Positions 16,710-25,571 of a stretch of 56,536 bases of DNA are shown here, piece by piece. The translations under genes were made by a program, and so were the position numbers. The notes beneath the pieces were generated by a model. It ran no database searches, was not told the origin of the DNA, and was given only the letters and a program-made list of their open reading frames with translations. Numbering within the stretch: position 1 is the first letter of the stretch; each line of letters starts with the position of its first letter. The DNA is taken from NCBI GenBank assembly GCA_023423835.1, contig JAFAEW010000041.1, positions 1 to 56,536 of the forward strand, in the 5' to 3' direction. Origin of the DNA: Bacteroidota bacterium. Lineage in GTDB: Bacteria; Bacteroidota; Bacteroidia; Chitinophagales; Chitinophagaceae.

Positions 16710-16839
16710 ACATCTTTCCGATTGCTACCCAGCATTGCATTTTGCAACTCTTACGTTCTCTTACATCCATTTGTTTTTTAGGCGCGCAGTGTTTGGAAAA
16801 TCAAAACGAGTGGCACTAAAAAAATTTTCTTCTGTCAGC

Positions 16840-16875
16840 AAAAAAGTAAGGAACACAGTTTCCTATGTTCCTTAC
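16840..16875 (-). terminator. Terminator after the S8 peptidase gene
   Basis: Perfect 10-bp stem GTAAGGAACA (16846-16855) / TGTTCCTTAC (16866-16875). Read on the minus strand it is followed by six T (16840-16845). Lies 23 bp past the S8 peptidase stop. The rest of the gap 16710-16839 shows nothing recognisable. Confidence 0.88.
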
Positions 16876-16898
16876 GTTATACATTGTAAAACAATCTG

Positions 16899-18266
16899 CT
16901 AGAAGTTGCTCAGATTCAGCCTTCCTCCGGTAACGCATTTTCCGTTCAGCGAAGGAGTAGGAATAACACTTGATAAAATTGCTTCCTTGATTTCCATTGC
17001 TGTTGCACCAGGATGCTTTGCAGCGTACAGGGCACAGGCTCCGCTAACGTGAGGCGTTGCCATAGAAGTGCCGTCATACGCACCGTAAGTTGATGTGCCG
17101 TTGGCACCCGGTAAAGTTGAATAAATGAAGGAACCGGGAGCGCCGAGATCTACATTTTTAGCGCCATAATTTGAGAACCAACTCATGGAACCGGTACTCG
17201 TGATAGAGGCAACGCAAATAAGGTTGTCGCTGCTGTAGCTTCCCGGATAATAGGGAGAATTATCGGTATTGGTAGTGTAATTACCGGCCGCAGCAATAAA
17301 CAGGATATTCGCTTCGCCTGCCCGGTCAATCGCATCCTTTAATCCCTGTGAATAAGCGCCGCCTCCCCATGAATTGTTGAGAGCCACCAATTGGAGATTG
17401 TGCCGCAGCTTCAAATCAGTCATATAGTCCACTGCACTGATGGCATCATCGGTATAACCAACTGAGGGTCCCAGAAATTTTGCGGAAAAGATAGAAACCC
17501 GGGGGCTGACACCGATTACACCCTTGCCGTTTCCGCCCTGAGCGCCGATGGTTCCGGAAACGTGCGTTCCATGATCGTCCATCGTACCATCAAAGGTTGT
17601 ATTATCATCGTAATAAAAATCCCATCCGTGTACATCATCAATGTATCCGTTTCCGTCATTATCGATTCCGTCGAGTTTATCAAACGGATTTTTAGGGAAA
17701 CTGGCTTTCAGATCTTCATGGTCATACATTGCGCCTTCATCAATCACACCCACAACAACCCTTTTTGAACCGATGTTTCCATTCAGCCAGGCTTCGGATG
17801 CCTGACTTCCATATTGGTTTGCCGGGCTCGACTGATCGCCGTACATTCCCCAAAGATTTCCGTTTACATAATAGGGATCGTTGAGAGCAGCATCATGACG
17901 CCAGGCGTAATTGGGTTCTGCATACTCCACGTTTGCAAGGGCGCGCAATTTTATTACCGCGGCAGGAACATCTCCGGGAATCCGAAGCACATAAATTCCG
18001 TCCTTATCGCCAAAACGTTCCATCGCCTTGGTCAACAGATGTTTCGAAACCGTTCCATTCACAAGCGCAAAACTTTGGTTTCTTGCCTGTTCGGCAACCT
18101 CTTTTTTAAATTTCACCAATACTTCATTAGCCTTGTAATCGTTTCCTATTCTCAATTGTTCCTCACTTGAAGAGGAGAGAGATGGATTGTCGACTTTGTC
18201 AATATCCTTTTTACAACTGAAGAAAACAAACAAGCAAGCCGTGTAAATGAAAACCTTCTTTTTCAT
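16899..18266 (-). CDS. S8 (subtilisin) family serine peptidase, lipoprotein
   Basis: 455 residues. A type II signal peptide (FIYTACLFVFFSC, Cys18) predicts a lipidated, envelope-anchored enzyme. An I9-like propeptide region (about 45-125, VLVKFKKEVAEQ ... YVLRIPGDV) precedes the catalytic domain. The triad is visible: Asp in VVGVIDEGA (about 175), His in DDHGTHVSGT (about 234), Ser in GTSMATPHVSG (about 398). The oxyanion Asn lies in AAAGNYT. The Asp motif has DEG instead of the common DTG. No sorting domain. A promoter must lie in the very AT-rich gap 18267-18426, but no clean -7 box stands out. Confidence 0.9.
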   Translation of the reverse strand: MKKKVFIYTACLFVFFSCKKDIDKVDNPSLSSSSEEQLRIGNDYKANEVLVKFKKEVAEQARNQSFALVNGTVSKHLLTKAMERFGDKDGIYVLRIPGDVPAAVIKLRALANVEYAEPNYAWRHDAALNDPYYVNGNLWGMYGDQSSPANQYGSQASEAWLNGNIGSKRVVVGVIDEGAMYDHEDLKASFPKNPFDKLDGIDNDGNGYIDDVHGWDFYYDDNTTFDGTMDDHGTHVSGTIGAQGGNGKGVIGVSPRVSIFSAKFLGPSVGYTDDAISAVDYMTDLKLRHNLQLVALNNSWGGGAYSQGLKDAIDRAGEANILFIAAAGNYTTNTDNSPYYPGSYSSDNLICVASITSTGSMSWFSNYGAKNVDLGAPGSFIYSTLPGANGTSTYGAYDGTSMATPHVSGACALYAAKHPGATAMEIKEAILSSVIPTPSLNGKCVTGGRLNLSNF

Positions 18267-18426
18267 AGATCTAATTTTGAGTGATTAAAAAATATAAGAC
18301 TGATAAAGACGTTTTTTTCACTTCATATGGAGAAACAAAATAACCTTTTTTTAAGAAAAAAATAATTTTTTTTTAATAATGGTGCTTTTTCCGGAAGGAA
18401 TTTGCGAAGGGAGGAGTAAAAGAGGA

Positions 18427-19038
18427 TTACCAGTCTTTTTCCGGTTGCTCCATTCTTGGTTTTTGCTGTAGGGTTTTCTGAAGCTGCTTTTCTTTATCTC
18501 TTAATTCATTAAATTTCTGCTCCATGAGACTGGCGGCGGGATTTTCTTTGTTTTTATTTTCCCGGGGATTCGGTTTTGGTTTATCGGAATGGTTTTCCTG
18601 CCGGTTTTGCTGCTGTTTCTTCAACTCATTAATGGCTTTCTGAAGGTTTTCCTTGGCATCGTCGTCATCGGGTTGCAACAGGAGGCTTTTTTTGAAAGAC
18701 TCAATAGCTTCCGCCAATTGTCTTTGTCTTGCCTCAACCACTCCTTTGTTGTAAAACGCTTTTGCCCTGATCTCGCTTTTCCGCGCCGTTTGTGCAACTT
18801 CAGAGAAATATCTGAGAGCAGCTTCTGTTTTCTTATCTTTTAAAAATGCATTCGCAAGGTTAAATTTCGCTATCGCATTTTCATGATTGTTCTGAATTGC
18901 CTTTTGGTAATAGTCAATGGCAGTGGCAAAATTTCCTTCATGAAACGCCTTGTTACCATCATACACCAGATTATCGGCCGGCTGGCTCAATGAAGTCAGT
19001 ACAAACGAAATGAACAGTATAGATAGAAAACTTTTCAT
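18427..19038 (-). CDS. batC: BatC-like TPR protein
   Basis: 203 residues. A signal peptide (MKSFLSILFISFVLTSLSQ) is followed by about three TPR units (residues 25-135, NKAFHEGNFATAIDYYQKAI and similar). A low-complexity, charged tail rich in Gln, Asn, Lys and Glu ends the protein. Bat proteins belong to the Bacteroides aerotolerance locus and probably act with VWA partners in the envelope; their exact role is unsettled. The start overlaps the batB stop (ATGA), so the two are translationally coupled. Confidence 0.82.
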   Translation of the reverse strand: MKSFLSILFISFVLTSLSQPADNLVYDGNKAFHEGNFATAIDYYQKAIQNNHENAIAKFNLANAFLKDKKTEAALRYFSEVAQTARKSEIRAKAFYNKGVVEARQRQLAEAIESFKKSLLLQPDDDDAKENLQKAINELKKQQQNRQENHSDKPKPNPRENKNKENPAASLMEQKFNELRDKEKQLQKTLQQKPRMEQPEKDW

Positions 19039-20075
19039 GATCTCAAAATCTTTTCATTGTATCCCTGCCGGTTTTCTTTCAAGGATTTTCCTGTTTCGGG
19101 AATAAAAATTTCAATCACCAATAAGACCAATACGACCGCAACAATTAAAGGAAGAAAATAAAAGTAGATTTTTGAACCGCCCTTACCTTCGATCAGCTTT
19201 TTCTCCATCTTGTTTAACGAACCGTTTATTTCTTTGGCGGTAGTCAACGGATTTTCCAGATGGAAGTATTGTCCGTTTGTTGCAGAAGCTATTTGTTGAA
19301 GTTCGGCCGAATTTAATTTGCTGATAACGGTTTTGCCATTCCGATCGGTTTTAAATCCTCCTAAAACCGGGTCAGGAATGTAGGATCCTTCCTTGCTTCC
19401 GATGCCGATGGTGTAAACAACCACGCCGTTGTCGGCCAGCTTTCCGGCTTCTGAAATCGCGCCGCCTTCATGATCTTCCCCATCCGTTATCAAAACCACC
19501 GCCTTATGTTTTTTTTCTTTCGTATCGAGTGAACTATTACAAAGGGCGAGAGCAGCGCTGAGATCGGTGCCCTGAACCGTTATTGCATCCGGATTTGCAT
19601 TTGCGAGATACATTTTTGCCTGGGAAAAATCCGGTGTCAAAGGCATTTGTAAAAACGGAGTTCCGGCAAACAATATTAATCCTACCCGATTATTTTCCAA
19701 TCCATCCATCATTAAACTGATAAGTTGCCTGGCCCTTTCCAGACGATTGGGTTTCAAATCATTTGCCAGCATGCTTTTGCTTACATCCAGGGCGAAGATT
19801 ACATCAATGCCGGCCGTCTTTTCCGTTCCGGATGCACGGGGCATTCTCAAATTGGCCGCTGCTATTATGCAAAGTGCAATCGCAAGCAGTGTGATGATGA
19901 ATTTATTTCGGTAGCGGTTAGGAGAGTAATTTTGAATGAGACGACCGATCAGCTGTTCATCGCCTAGTGCTTTTTTCGTCCTTTGCTTCCATTTCAGGAC
20001 GGAAAGAAATAAAAAGACCAGCGGGACCAACGTAATCAATCCGAGTAGCCATAATTTATCTTCAAATCCGATCAT
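19035..20075 (-). CDS. batB: BatB-like VWA-domain membrane protein
   Basis: 346 residues. Two N-terminal membrane helices (LWLLGLITLVPLVFLFLSVL and FIITLLAIALCIIAAANL) come first, then a von Willebrand A domain from about 88 to 290 with the MIDAS motif DVSKS, and a C-terminal helix. The VWA domain probably binds a metal and protein partners on the periplasmic face. The usual neighbours batA, batD and batE are missing here: the upstream gene is the OXA-like lipoprotein and the downstream gene is the S8 peptidase. Confidence 0.85.
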   Translation of the reverse strand: MIGFEDKLWLLGLITLVPLVFLFLSVLKWKQRTKKALGDEQLIGRLIQNYSPNRYRNKFIITLLAIALCIIAAANLRMPRASGTEKTAGIDVIFALDVSKSMLANDLKPNRLERARQLISLMMDGLENNRVGLILFAGTPFLQMPLTPDFSQAKMYLANANPDAITVQGTDLSAALALCNSSLDTKEKKHKAVVLITDGEDHEGGAISEAGKLADNGVVVYTIGIGSKEGSYIPDPVLGGFKTDRNGKTVISKLNSAELQQIASATNGQYFHLENPLTTAKEINGSLNKMEKKLIEGKGGSKIYFYFLPLIVAVVLVLLVIEIFIPETGKSLKENRQGYNEKILRS

Positions 20076-20158
20076 TCGGCTAAATTACGGCATCCGTGCA
20101 AAGCACAGGATTTCAGCGAACGGTTTGAAGCGTTTTTAGCAAATTATTACTGTGGTGA

Positions 20159-20977
20159 CTATTTTTTCCCTTCAAAGAAACCGAGCTGTTTCATAATGTC
20201 TTTCATCATTTTCACCTGAATTTTGGAAAGATCGGTATTGGCCGGCGCTTCGGTATTTAACACGAACGGATAAATGTGCATGTTTTCTTCCACCCATCCC
20301 GCAATCCAGCCCACTTCATCTCCTTTTGGATCTTTTCCAAAACCGGTAATATAGGCCATCCGGTAATTTGCGGTATTTTCTTTAGCCATCAGGCTTTTAA
20401 CGATGGATGACGGCCGGTCCTGAAAAGGTAATTGATTGAAATAAATACGCTTCACCAACCCCAGTTGTTCATCCGGCGTGATTCTTATGGAATTGTCAAG
20501 CCAAAAACTGTCCACGTCCTTAATTACTGCCTTTTTGTATCTTGAACCGTAACCGAGGCTGTCGATCCAAAATTGAAGTGTATCTTTTCCGATTCTTTTT
20601 GCAACTTCCCTGAAATACGGATTGCTATCGGTTTCAAATGCATCTTTCAAATTCAGGCCGGCTCCTTCGAAAAAGGGAAGATAATTGCTATCGGGCTTCA
20701 GGTTTTCCTTTTCATTAAGAATAACACCCTTTTGAATTCCGGCCATAGCAAGGATCACGTCAAAGGTTTGTGCGGGTACGTAAACTGAATCTTTATAGCG
20801 GCTTAAATTATACACAATGAAATCGCCGTGCGAATTATCAAACACGGCAAAGGATCCGTTCACTTTGTTTTCATCGAAAAATTTTTTCAGACTTCCGTCA
20901 ACCTTTACATTATTGGAATTACAGGAAAACTGGATCATCAAACCAAAAAGAACCAGCCCCTTTATTAATATCTTCAT
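20159..20977 (-). CDS. Class D beta-lactamase homologue without catalytic residues (pseudoenzyme), lipoprotein
   Basis: 272 residues with a lipobox (MIQFSC, Cys19). The fold signatures of class D (OXA) beta-lactamases are clear: VPAxTF, SNPYFREVAKRIG, SLGYGS, RITPDEQLGLVKRIYFNQLPF and GWIAGWVE. The active site is not conserved: the catalytic STFK reads QTFD (residues 70-73), losing both the nucleophile Ser and the carbamylated Lys. YGN reads YGS (143-145) and KTG reads ITG (210-212). Resistance by hydrolysis is therefore not expected; a binding or sensing role is possible. The reading frame is intact, so this does not look like recent decay. Confidence 0.85.
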   Translation of the reverse strand: MKILIKGLVLFGLMIQFSCNSNNVKVDGSLKKFFDENKVNGSFAVFDNSHGDFIVYNLSRYKDSVYVPAQTFDVILAMAGIQKGVILNEKENLKPDSNYLPFFEGAGLNLKDAFETDSNPYFREVAKRIGKDTLQFWIDSLGYGSRYKKAVIKDVDSFWLDNSIRITPDEQLGLVKRIYFNQLPFQDRPSSIVKSLMAKENTANYRMAYITGFGKDPKGDEVGWIAGWVEENMHIYPFVLNTEAPANTDLSKIQVKMMKDIMKQLGFFEGKK

Positions 20978-20989
20978 TTCAATTTTTTT

Positions 20990-20998
20990 GCAAAAGTA
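20990..20998 (-). promoter_or_regulatory. -7 box for the OXA-like lipoprotein gene
   Basis: On the minus strand TACTTTTGC matches TAnnTTTGC exactly. It lies 13 bp upstream of the ATG, which implies a very short 5' leader. No TTTG -33 element at standard spacing. Confidence 0.5.
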
Positions 20999-21065
20999 GT
21001 TTTTTAAAAATGACGTAGGCCAGATGCAACCGCCGGTGGAAACATGCCTGTGTTATGGGTTGCCT

Positions 21066-21090
21066 AAAAAAAGGCCATCATCTGATAGCC
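21066..21090 (-). terminator. sucC terminator
   Basis: Minus-strand hairpin GGCTATC-AGAT-GATGGCC (21073-21090, one G-T pair) followed by a run of seven T (21066-21072), 28 bp after the sucC stop. Confidence 0.88.
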
Positions 21091-21117
21091 TTTTATAAAA
21101 ATATGGATAAACCTTAC

Positions 21118-22329
21118 TTAGGCAACTGCCTTTTTCACCAATTCGGCAGCTTCGCTGAGCAAGATAGCCGACTCAACTTTCAGTCCGCTTTCGTCAATTA
21201 ATTTCTTAGCTTCTTCAGCATTTGTTCCCTGCAGTCTTACAATGATGGGGATGTCGATGTTTCCGAGTTTATGAAACGCTTCAATCACACCGGCCGCCAC
21301 CCTGTCGCAACGCACGATACCGCCGAAAATATTGATCAAAATCGCTTTCACATTGGGATCTTTCATGATGATTCTGAAACCGGCCTCCACGGTTTGTGCA
21401 TTTGCGGTTCCGCCAACATCGAGAAAGTTTGCAGGTTCACCTCCGCTGAGTTTAATCATGTCCATCGTTGCCATCGCAAGCCCGGCACCGTTTACCATAC
21501 ATCCCACATTACCATCGAGTTTTACGAAGTTGAGATTGTATTGACCGGCTTCAACTTCAGTAGGATCTTCTTCGGTCACATCTCTCATGGAAGCTAAATC
21601 AGGATGCCGCATCAGTGCGTTGTCATCGAGATTCATTTTGCAGTCAACGGCGATGATCTTATCATCACTGGTTTTGAATAGCGGATTAATTTCGAGCATA
21701 CTGCAATCCAATCCAACATAAGCATTATAGAGATTGGTAACGAACCGAACGCAATTTTTAAGTGCTTCTCCTTTCAACCCGAGATTAAAGGCGATCTTTC
21801 TTGCCTGAAACGGTTGCAATCCGCCGCAGGGATGAACGTATTCTTTAAAAATTTTCTCGGGTGTATTATGTGCTACTTCTTCAATGTCCATTCCACCTTC
21901 AGTAGAATACATAATCACATTTTCACTCTTCGAACGATCCATCAAAATGGACAGGTAAAATTCCTTTACGGGATTCGGCCCCGGATAATAGACATCCTGC
22001 GCCACGAGAATTTTATTGACCTTCTTTCCCGCCGGCCCGGTTTGAATGGTAACGAGTGTATGTCCTAACAGGTTTTTTGCAATCTCGCTCACGTCATCCA
22101 GACTTTTCGCCACTGCCACACCTCTTTGTTCTGATCCCTGAATTTTTCCTTTTCCTCTACCACCTGCATGGATCTGTGCCTTAATAACCGCGAAATTATT
22201 TCCGGTTTGATTTTTTATTTGCCGGTAGGCTTCTTCAGCAGACATTACATTATCCACTGCTATTCCTTCCTGAACGGGTACATTGTATTTGCTTAATAAC
22301 GCCTTGGCCTGGTATTCATGCAGATTCAT
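21118..22329 (-). CDS. sucC: Succinate--CoA ligase (ADP-forming), beta subunit
   Basis: 403 residues. Catalyses the substrate-level phosphorylation step of the TCA cycle with the alpha subunit SucD, which is not in this window. An ATP-grasp domain starts with MNLHEYQAKALLSKYNVPV; HAGGRGKG binds nucleotide. The C-terminal CoA-ligase domain has the GGIVRCDRVA and NPLF segments. An upstream TTG or ATG would add 17 residues, but MNLHEYQAK is the family start. Single gene with its own terminator, divergent from the DUF4920 gene. Confidence 0.96.
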   Translation of the reverse strand: MNLHEYQAKALLSKYNVPVQEGIAVDNVMSAEEAYRQIKNQTGNNFAVIKAQIHAGGRGKGKIQGSEQRGVAVAKSLDDVSEIAKNLLGHTLVTIQTGPAGKKVNKILVAQDVYYPGPNPVKEFYLSILMDRSKSENVIMYSTEGGMDIEEVAHNTPEKIFKEYVHPCGGLQPFQARKIAFNLGLKGEALKNCVRFVTNLYNAYVGLDCSMLEINPLFKTSDDKIIAVDCKMNLDDNALMRHPDLASMRDVTEEDPTEVEAGQYNLNFVKLDGNVGCMVNGAGLAMATMDMIKLSGGEPANFLDVGGTANAQTVEAGFRIIMKDPNVKAILINIFGGIVRCDRVAAGVIEAFHKLGNIDIPIIVRLQGTNAEEAKKLIDESGLKVESAILLSEAAELVKKAVA

Positions 22330-22456
22330 AATAAAAAATTGAGCTGCGAAGATAAGAACTGTGCGGTTTTTTTGGTGCACCCCTTCGTTTTTTTAAAGGA
22401 AACCGGCATTTATTGTCATCTTAAACCGAATCATTATCTTGCCGGAAATAGTCAGC

Positions 22457-22927
22457 ATGAAAAAATTTTTGGTTTGTATAGCCGTTATTGCACTTTCCTA
22501 TTCGGTAAACGCTCAACCTCCGAATTTGCCCGCAGATAAAGGAGCGCAGTTTGGAAAACAGTTGACAGCAGAAAATGCTATTACTGCCAAACAGTTGGTA
22601 AATAAAGTTACGAAAGCCGACGGCCCGGTTGCAGTGAAGGTGAAGGGCAAAGTAAATGACGTTTGCAAAATGGAAGGATGCTGGTTGAAACTCGAGACCG
22701 ATAAAGGCAGTATCATGGTGAAAATGAAAGACCACGCATTTTTAGTTCCCACAGCCGTTAATGGAAAAGAAGTGGTGATTGAAGGCACGGCCGAACAGAA
22801 AATTACGACTGTTGAAATGTTGAAACATTATGCAGAAGATGCAGGAAAATCTGAGGAAGAAATTGCGAAGATCACCGAACCAAAAAAGGAAATTTTAATA
22901 AATGCAGATGGAGTGCTGGTATTGTAA
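22457..22927 (+). CDS. DUF4920 secreted protein
   Basis: 156 residues. A signal peptide (MKKFLVCIAVIALSYSVNAQ) is followed by a small beta-barrel-like domain (VAVKVKGKVNDVCKMEGCWLKL, then GSIMVKMKDHAFLVP). The CKMEGCW motif, KMKDHAF and KEVVIEGTA are typical of DUF4920 proteins. Function unknown; the two Cys and a His could bind a metal or form a disulfide. Start at the second in-frame codon; a TTG at 22439 is less likely. Ends 3 bp before the stop of the convergent acyltransferase gene. Confidence 0.82.
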   Translation: MKKFLVCIAVIALSYSVNAQPPNLPADKGAQFGKQLTAENAITAKQLVNKVTKADGPVAVKVKGKVNDVCKMEGCWLKLETDKGSIMVKMKDHAFLVPTAVNGKEVVIEGTAEQKITTVEMLKHYAEDAGKSEEEIAKITEPKKEILINADGVLVL

Positions 22928-22930
22928 TCT

Positions 22931-24019
22931 TCACTCGATCCGCATCCTCTTCCTGTTTAACCATTTCCGAACCGGCATGTCATAAAACTTCATTACCGTC
23001 CAGGCAAACAGGATTAATATCAGTGTTCCCGTGATTACAATAACGGCGAGTGGTAAACCCGACGGTTTATATTGCAGCAGATAATTTCCGAAAATCCAAA
23101 TTCCGGCATAGTGCGTCATGTATAGCGGATAGGAAATATTTCCGGCAAATTCACAGATCCTGACAGAACCTTGAGGCAGCGAAGATCCGGCGCCGACAGA
23201 TACGATCAATGGAAAATAAATCAGCACGATGAGCGTTTCAGCCAGCCAGTTGAAACTGAAATGTGGCATTAGAAAAGCAAGGCTCAATAACACAGCGGAT
23301 GCAAAAAATCCAAGTCTATTTCGGATCATCAGCCGGTAGCGGTAAATAATGAGTCCCGCGAGAAAGGAATACCAGATGCGGATTCCTCCGTCCCAAAAAT
23401 TTTCTCCCGCCCATCCGCCGAGTAAATTTCCATTTTCATAGGCGGTTAAAAAGAGGAAAAAAGCAGCCGGAACCAGCAGCAATATCAAATAGCGCCGGGG
23501 AAGTTTCACGAGCAAAACCGCATAGAAAATATTGGCAACATATTCCCAGAACAGCGACCAGGATGGCGCATTCAATCCGAATAAATTAAACGCCCGTTCC
23601 TCCATCACCGGAAACGGAATCAGGAACATTGAGCAAAGAAAAATGAGGACGATTTTTCCTGCCGGGTACGAATATTGATAATCCGCAAACGGATCAAACA
23701 AAAACGCAACTAGCCCGATTAAACTTCCGAAAATTACCATTGGCTGTAACCGGATAAGCCGCAGTTTAAAAAACGACTTTAGTCCGATCTTCCCGAGTCG
23801 GCCATCATACGCGTAACCGATTACGAAACCCGAAAGACAGAAAAAGAAGTCCACTGCAAGAAATCCGTGGCCGATGAAATTCTTTGCGGGATCGGTGTAT
23901 ATCCATTCCATGAAATGAAAAATGACCACTGCCAATGCGGCAACTCCTCTCATTCCGTCAAGAATTTGAAAATGGGGCCTTGCCGTTGCAGCGGCTATTT
24001 TTAAAGATGGTTTATTCAC
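22931..24019 (-). CDS. Acyltransferase family 3 membrane protein
   Basis: 362 residues with about ten membrane helices. The signature DGMRGVAALAVVIFHFMEW near the N-terminus contains the conserved Arg and His of acyltransferase 3 (OafA/NodX/OatA-like) proteins. These O-acylate extracellular polysaccharides or peptidoglycan using cytosolic acyl-CoA. No SGNH domain is fused. The start codon is GTG at 24019; no in-frame ATG lies upstream. The substrate is not indicated; the AmgK-MurU pair next door is divergent and need not be related. Confidence 0.85.
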   Translation of the reverse strand: MNKPSLKIAAATARPHFQILDGMRGVAALAVVIFHFMEWIYTDPAKNFIGHGFLAVDFFFCLSGFVIGYAYDGRLGKIGLKSFFKLRLIRLQPMVIFGSLIGLVAFLFDPFADYQYSYPAGKIVLIFLCSMFLIPFPVMEERAFNLFGLNAPSWSLFWEYVANIFYAVLLVKLPRRYLILLLVPAAFFLFLTAYENGNLLGGWAGENFWDGGIRIWYSFLAGLIIYRYRLMIRNRLGFFASAVLLSLAFLMPHFSFNWLAETLIVLIYFPLIVSVGAGSSLPQGSVRICEFAGNISYPLYMTHYAGIWIFGNYLLQYKPSGLPLAVIVITGTLILILFAWTVMKFYDMPVRKWLNRKRMRIE

Positions 24020-24062
24020 TGACCGTTGGTTTATTTCAATTCCTAATCAAATCAAAAAGCGG

Positions 24063-24070
24063 CAAAGCTA
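24063..24070 (-). promoter_or_regulatory. -7 box for the acyltransferase gene
   Basis: On the minus strand TAGCTTTG fits TAnnTTTG and lies about 44 bp upstream of the GTG start. Confidence 0.4.
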
Positions 24071-24073
24071 TGG

Positions 24074-24102
24074 TTTGATTTCCCATTAATCTTCTATTTT
24101 TA
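24074..24102 (+). promoter_or_regulatory. Promoter of the amgK-murU pair
   Basis: TTTG (24074-24077) followed after 17 bp by TATTTTTA (24095-24102), a near-consensus -33/-7 pair 15 bp before the ATG. It shares the short intergenic region with the divergent acyltransferase promoter. Confidence 0.4.
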
Positions 24103-24116
24103 CCGAAAGTCGAAAA

Positions 24117-25571
24117 ATGATGAATGTGGAAGGGAAGGTCGAAGCGCTTTATGAGAATTATCGTAATCTAAAGCCCGATTCGATCGTACAATTGCCTCAA
24201 AGCGGCAGCAACAGAATTTATTTCAGGATCAGTGAGGGATCGCAAACGAGTATCGCCACCTATAACCTTAATAAGCAGGAAAATCGCACATTCATCTATT
24301 TTACCAATCATTTCAGGCAGCAGCAACTTCCGGTGCCGGATATCCTCGCGGTGGACGAAGAAGGTGAAACCTATCTTCAGGAAGATCTGGGAAATACTTC
24401 GCTCTTAAACCTGCTTGAAACCCACGGACAAAATGAACTGGTGTACACTCTTTATTGTAAAAGTCTGGATCAGCTTGCCCGGCTTCAAATTAACGGACAT
24501 TCAGGTCTTGACTATTCCTACAGCTTAACTGCCCGTGAATTTGGAAAACAGGCAATAATGAGTGATCTGCTTTACTTCAAATATTACTTTTTAGATACCC
24601 TTCAACTGCCCTATGATAAGCAGTTGCTGCTCGATAATTTTGAGTATCTGAGCAGTTATCTTACGGAAACGCCTTATAAGTATTTCATGTTTCGCGATTT
24701 TCAGAGCAGAAATATCATCGTGCAGGAAAATGATGTCAGTTTTATAGATTACCAGGGAGGAATGCAGGGGGCTTTACAGTACGATGTGGCGAGTTTGCTC
24801 TGGCAGGCGAAGGCCGGATTGAGCGATGAATGGAAAAACAAACTGCTCGATCATTATCTGAATTCGATAGACAAATTGTTGGAAAAGCCGGTTGACCGTG
24901 AAAAATTCATCGGGCAATATCATGGATACGTCCTGATCAGATTGCTGCAGGTTTTAGGCGCCTACGGATTCAGAGGATTGTTTGAGCGAAAAGCGCATTT
25001 TCTGACGAGTATTCCGCTTGCTTTGCAAAATCTCAAATTTTTTGTGGAAAATAAAGATTACGGAATTGAGCTACCGGAACTGGACTTTCTTTTGAATAGA
25101 ATTGTCGAGGATGATATTGTTCAACGGTTTCAGCCGGTGCAGGCATCAAAAGATTCTCCGCTGGTGGTAGAAATCAACAGCTTTTCCTATAAGAAGGGAA
25201 TTCCGGCGGATACATCCGGCAATGGTGGCGGTTTTGTGTTTGACTGCCGGGGAATTTTAAATCCCGGACGATTTGAGGCTTATAAAACCCTCTGCGGTAA
25301 GGAAAAGCCTGTTCAGGATTTTTTAGAACAAAAAACGCAGATGAATAATTTTTTAAACGGCGTTTATAATGTTATCGGACTTACGGTGGAAGATTATATA
25401 AGGCGTGGATTCAAACACCTGTCGGTCAATTTCGGCTGCACCGGCGGTCAGCATAGAAGTGTTTACGCGGCTGAGCAAACGGCCCGGTTTCTAAGAAATA
25501 AGTATCATGTAAATGTTGAGCTCAGCCACCTCAATGAAAATTATTGGGTAAGAGAAACTGAAAAGATATGA
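24117..25571 (+). CDS. Sugar kinase (AmgK-like, APH fold) fused to a RapZ C-terminal domain
   Basis: 484 residues in two domains. Residues about 15-330 are an aminoglycoside-phosphotransferase-fold kinase: catalytic loop FRDFQSRN (about 190-197), metal-binding FIDYQGG, then YDVASLL. This layout matches AmgK, the anomeric MurNAc/GlcNAc-1-kinase of cell-wall recycling. Residues about 348-484 are a RapZ C-terminal domain (INSFSYKKGIP, FDCRGILNPG, FGCTGGQHRS at about 438-447). In E. coli that domain senses glucosamine-6-phosphate, and the N-terminal P-loop domain of RapZ is absent here. The stop overlaps the MurU-like gene by 4 bp, supporting the recycling reading. Confidence 0.85.
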   Translation: MMNVEGKVEALYENYRNLKPDSIVQLPQSGSNRIYFRISEGSQTSIATYNLNKQENRTFIYFTNHFRQQQLPVPDILAVDEEGETYLQEDLGNTSLLNLLETHGQNELVYTLYCKSLDQLARLQINGHSGLDYSYSLTAREFGKQAIMSDLLYFKYYFLDTLQLPYDKQLLLDNFEYLSSYLTETPYKYFMFRDFQSRNIIVQENDVSFIDYQGGMQGALQYDVASLLWQAKAGLSDEWKNKLLDHYLNSIDKLLEKPVDREKFIGQYHGYVLIRLLQVLGAYGFRGLFERKAHFLTSIPLALQNLKFFVENKDYGIELPELDFLLNRIVEDDIVQRFQPVQASKDSPLVVEINSFSYKKGIPADTSGNGGGFVFDCRGILNPGRFEAYKTLCGKEKPVQDFLEQKTQMNNFLNGVYNVIGLTVEDYIRRGFKHLSVNFGCTGGQHRSVYAAEQTARFLRNKYHVNVELSHLNENYWVRETEKI

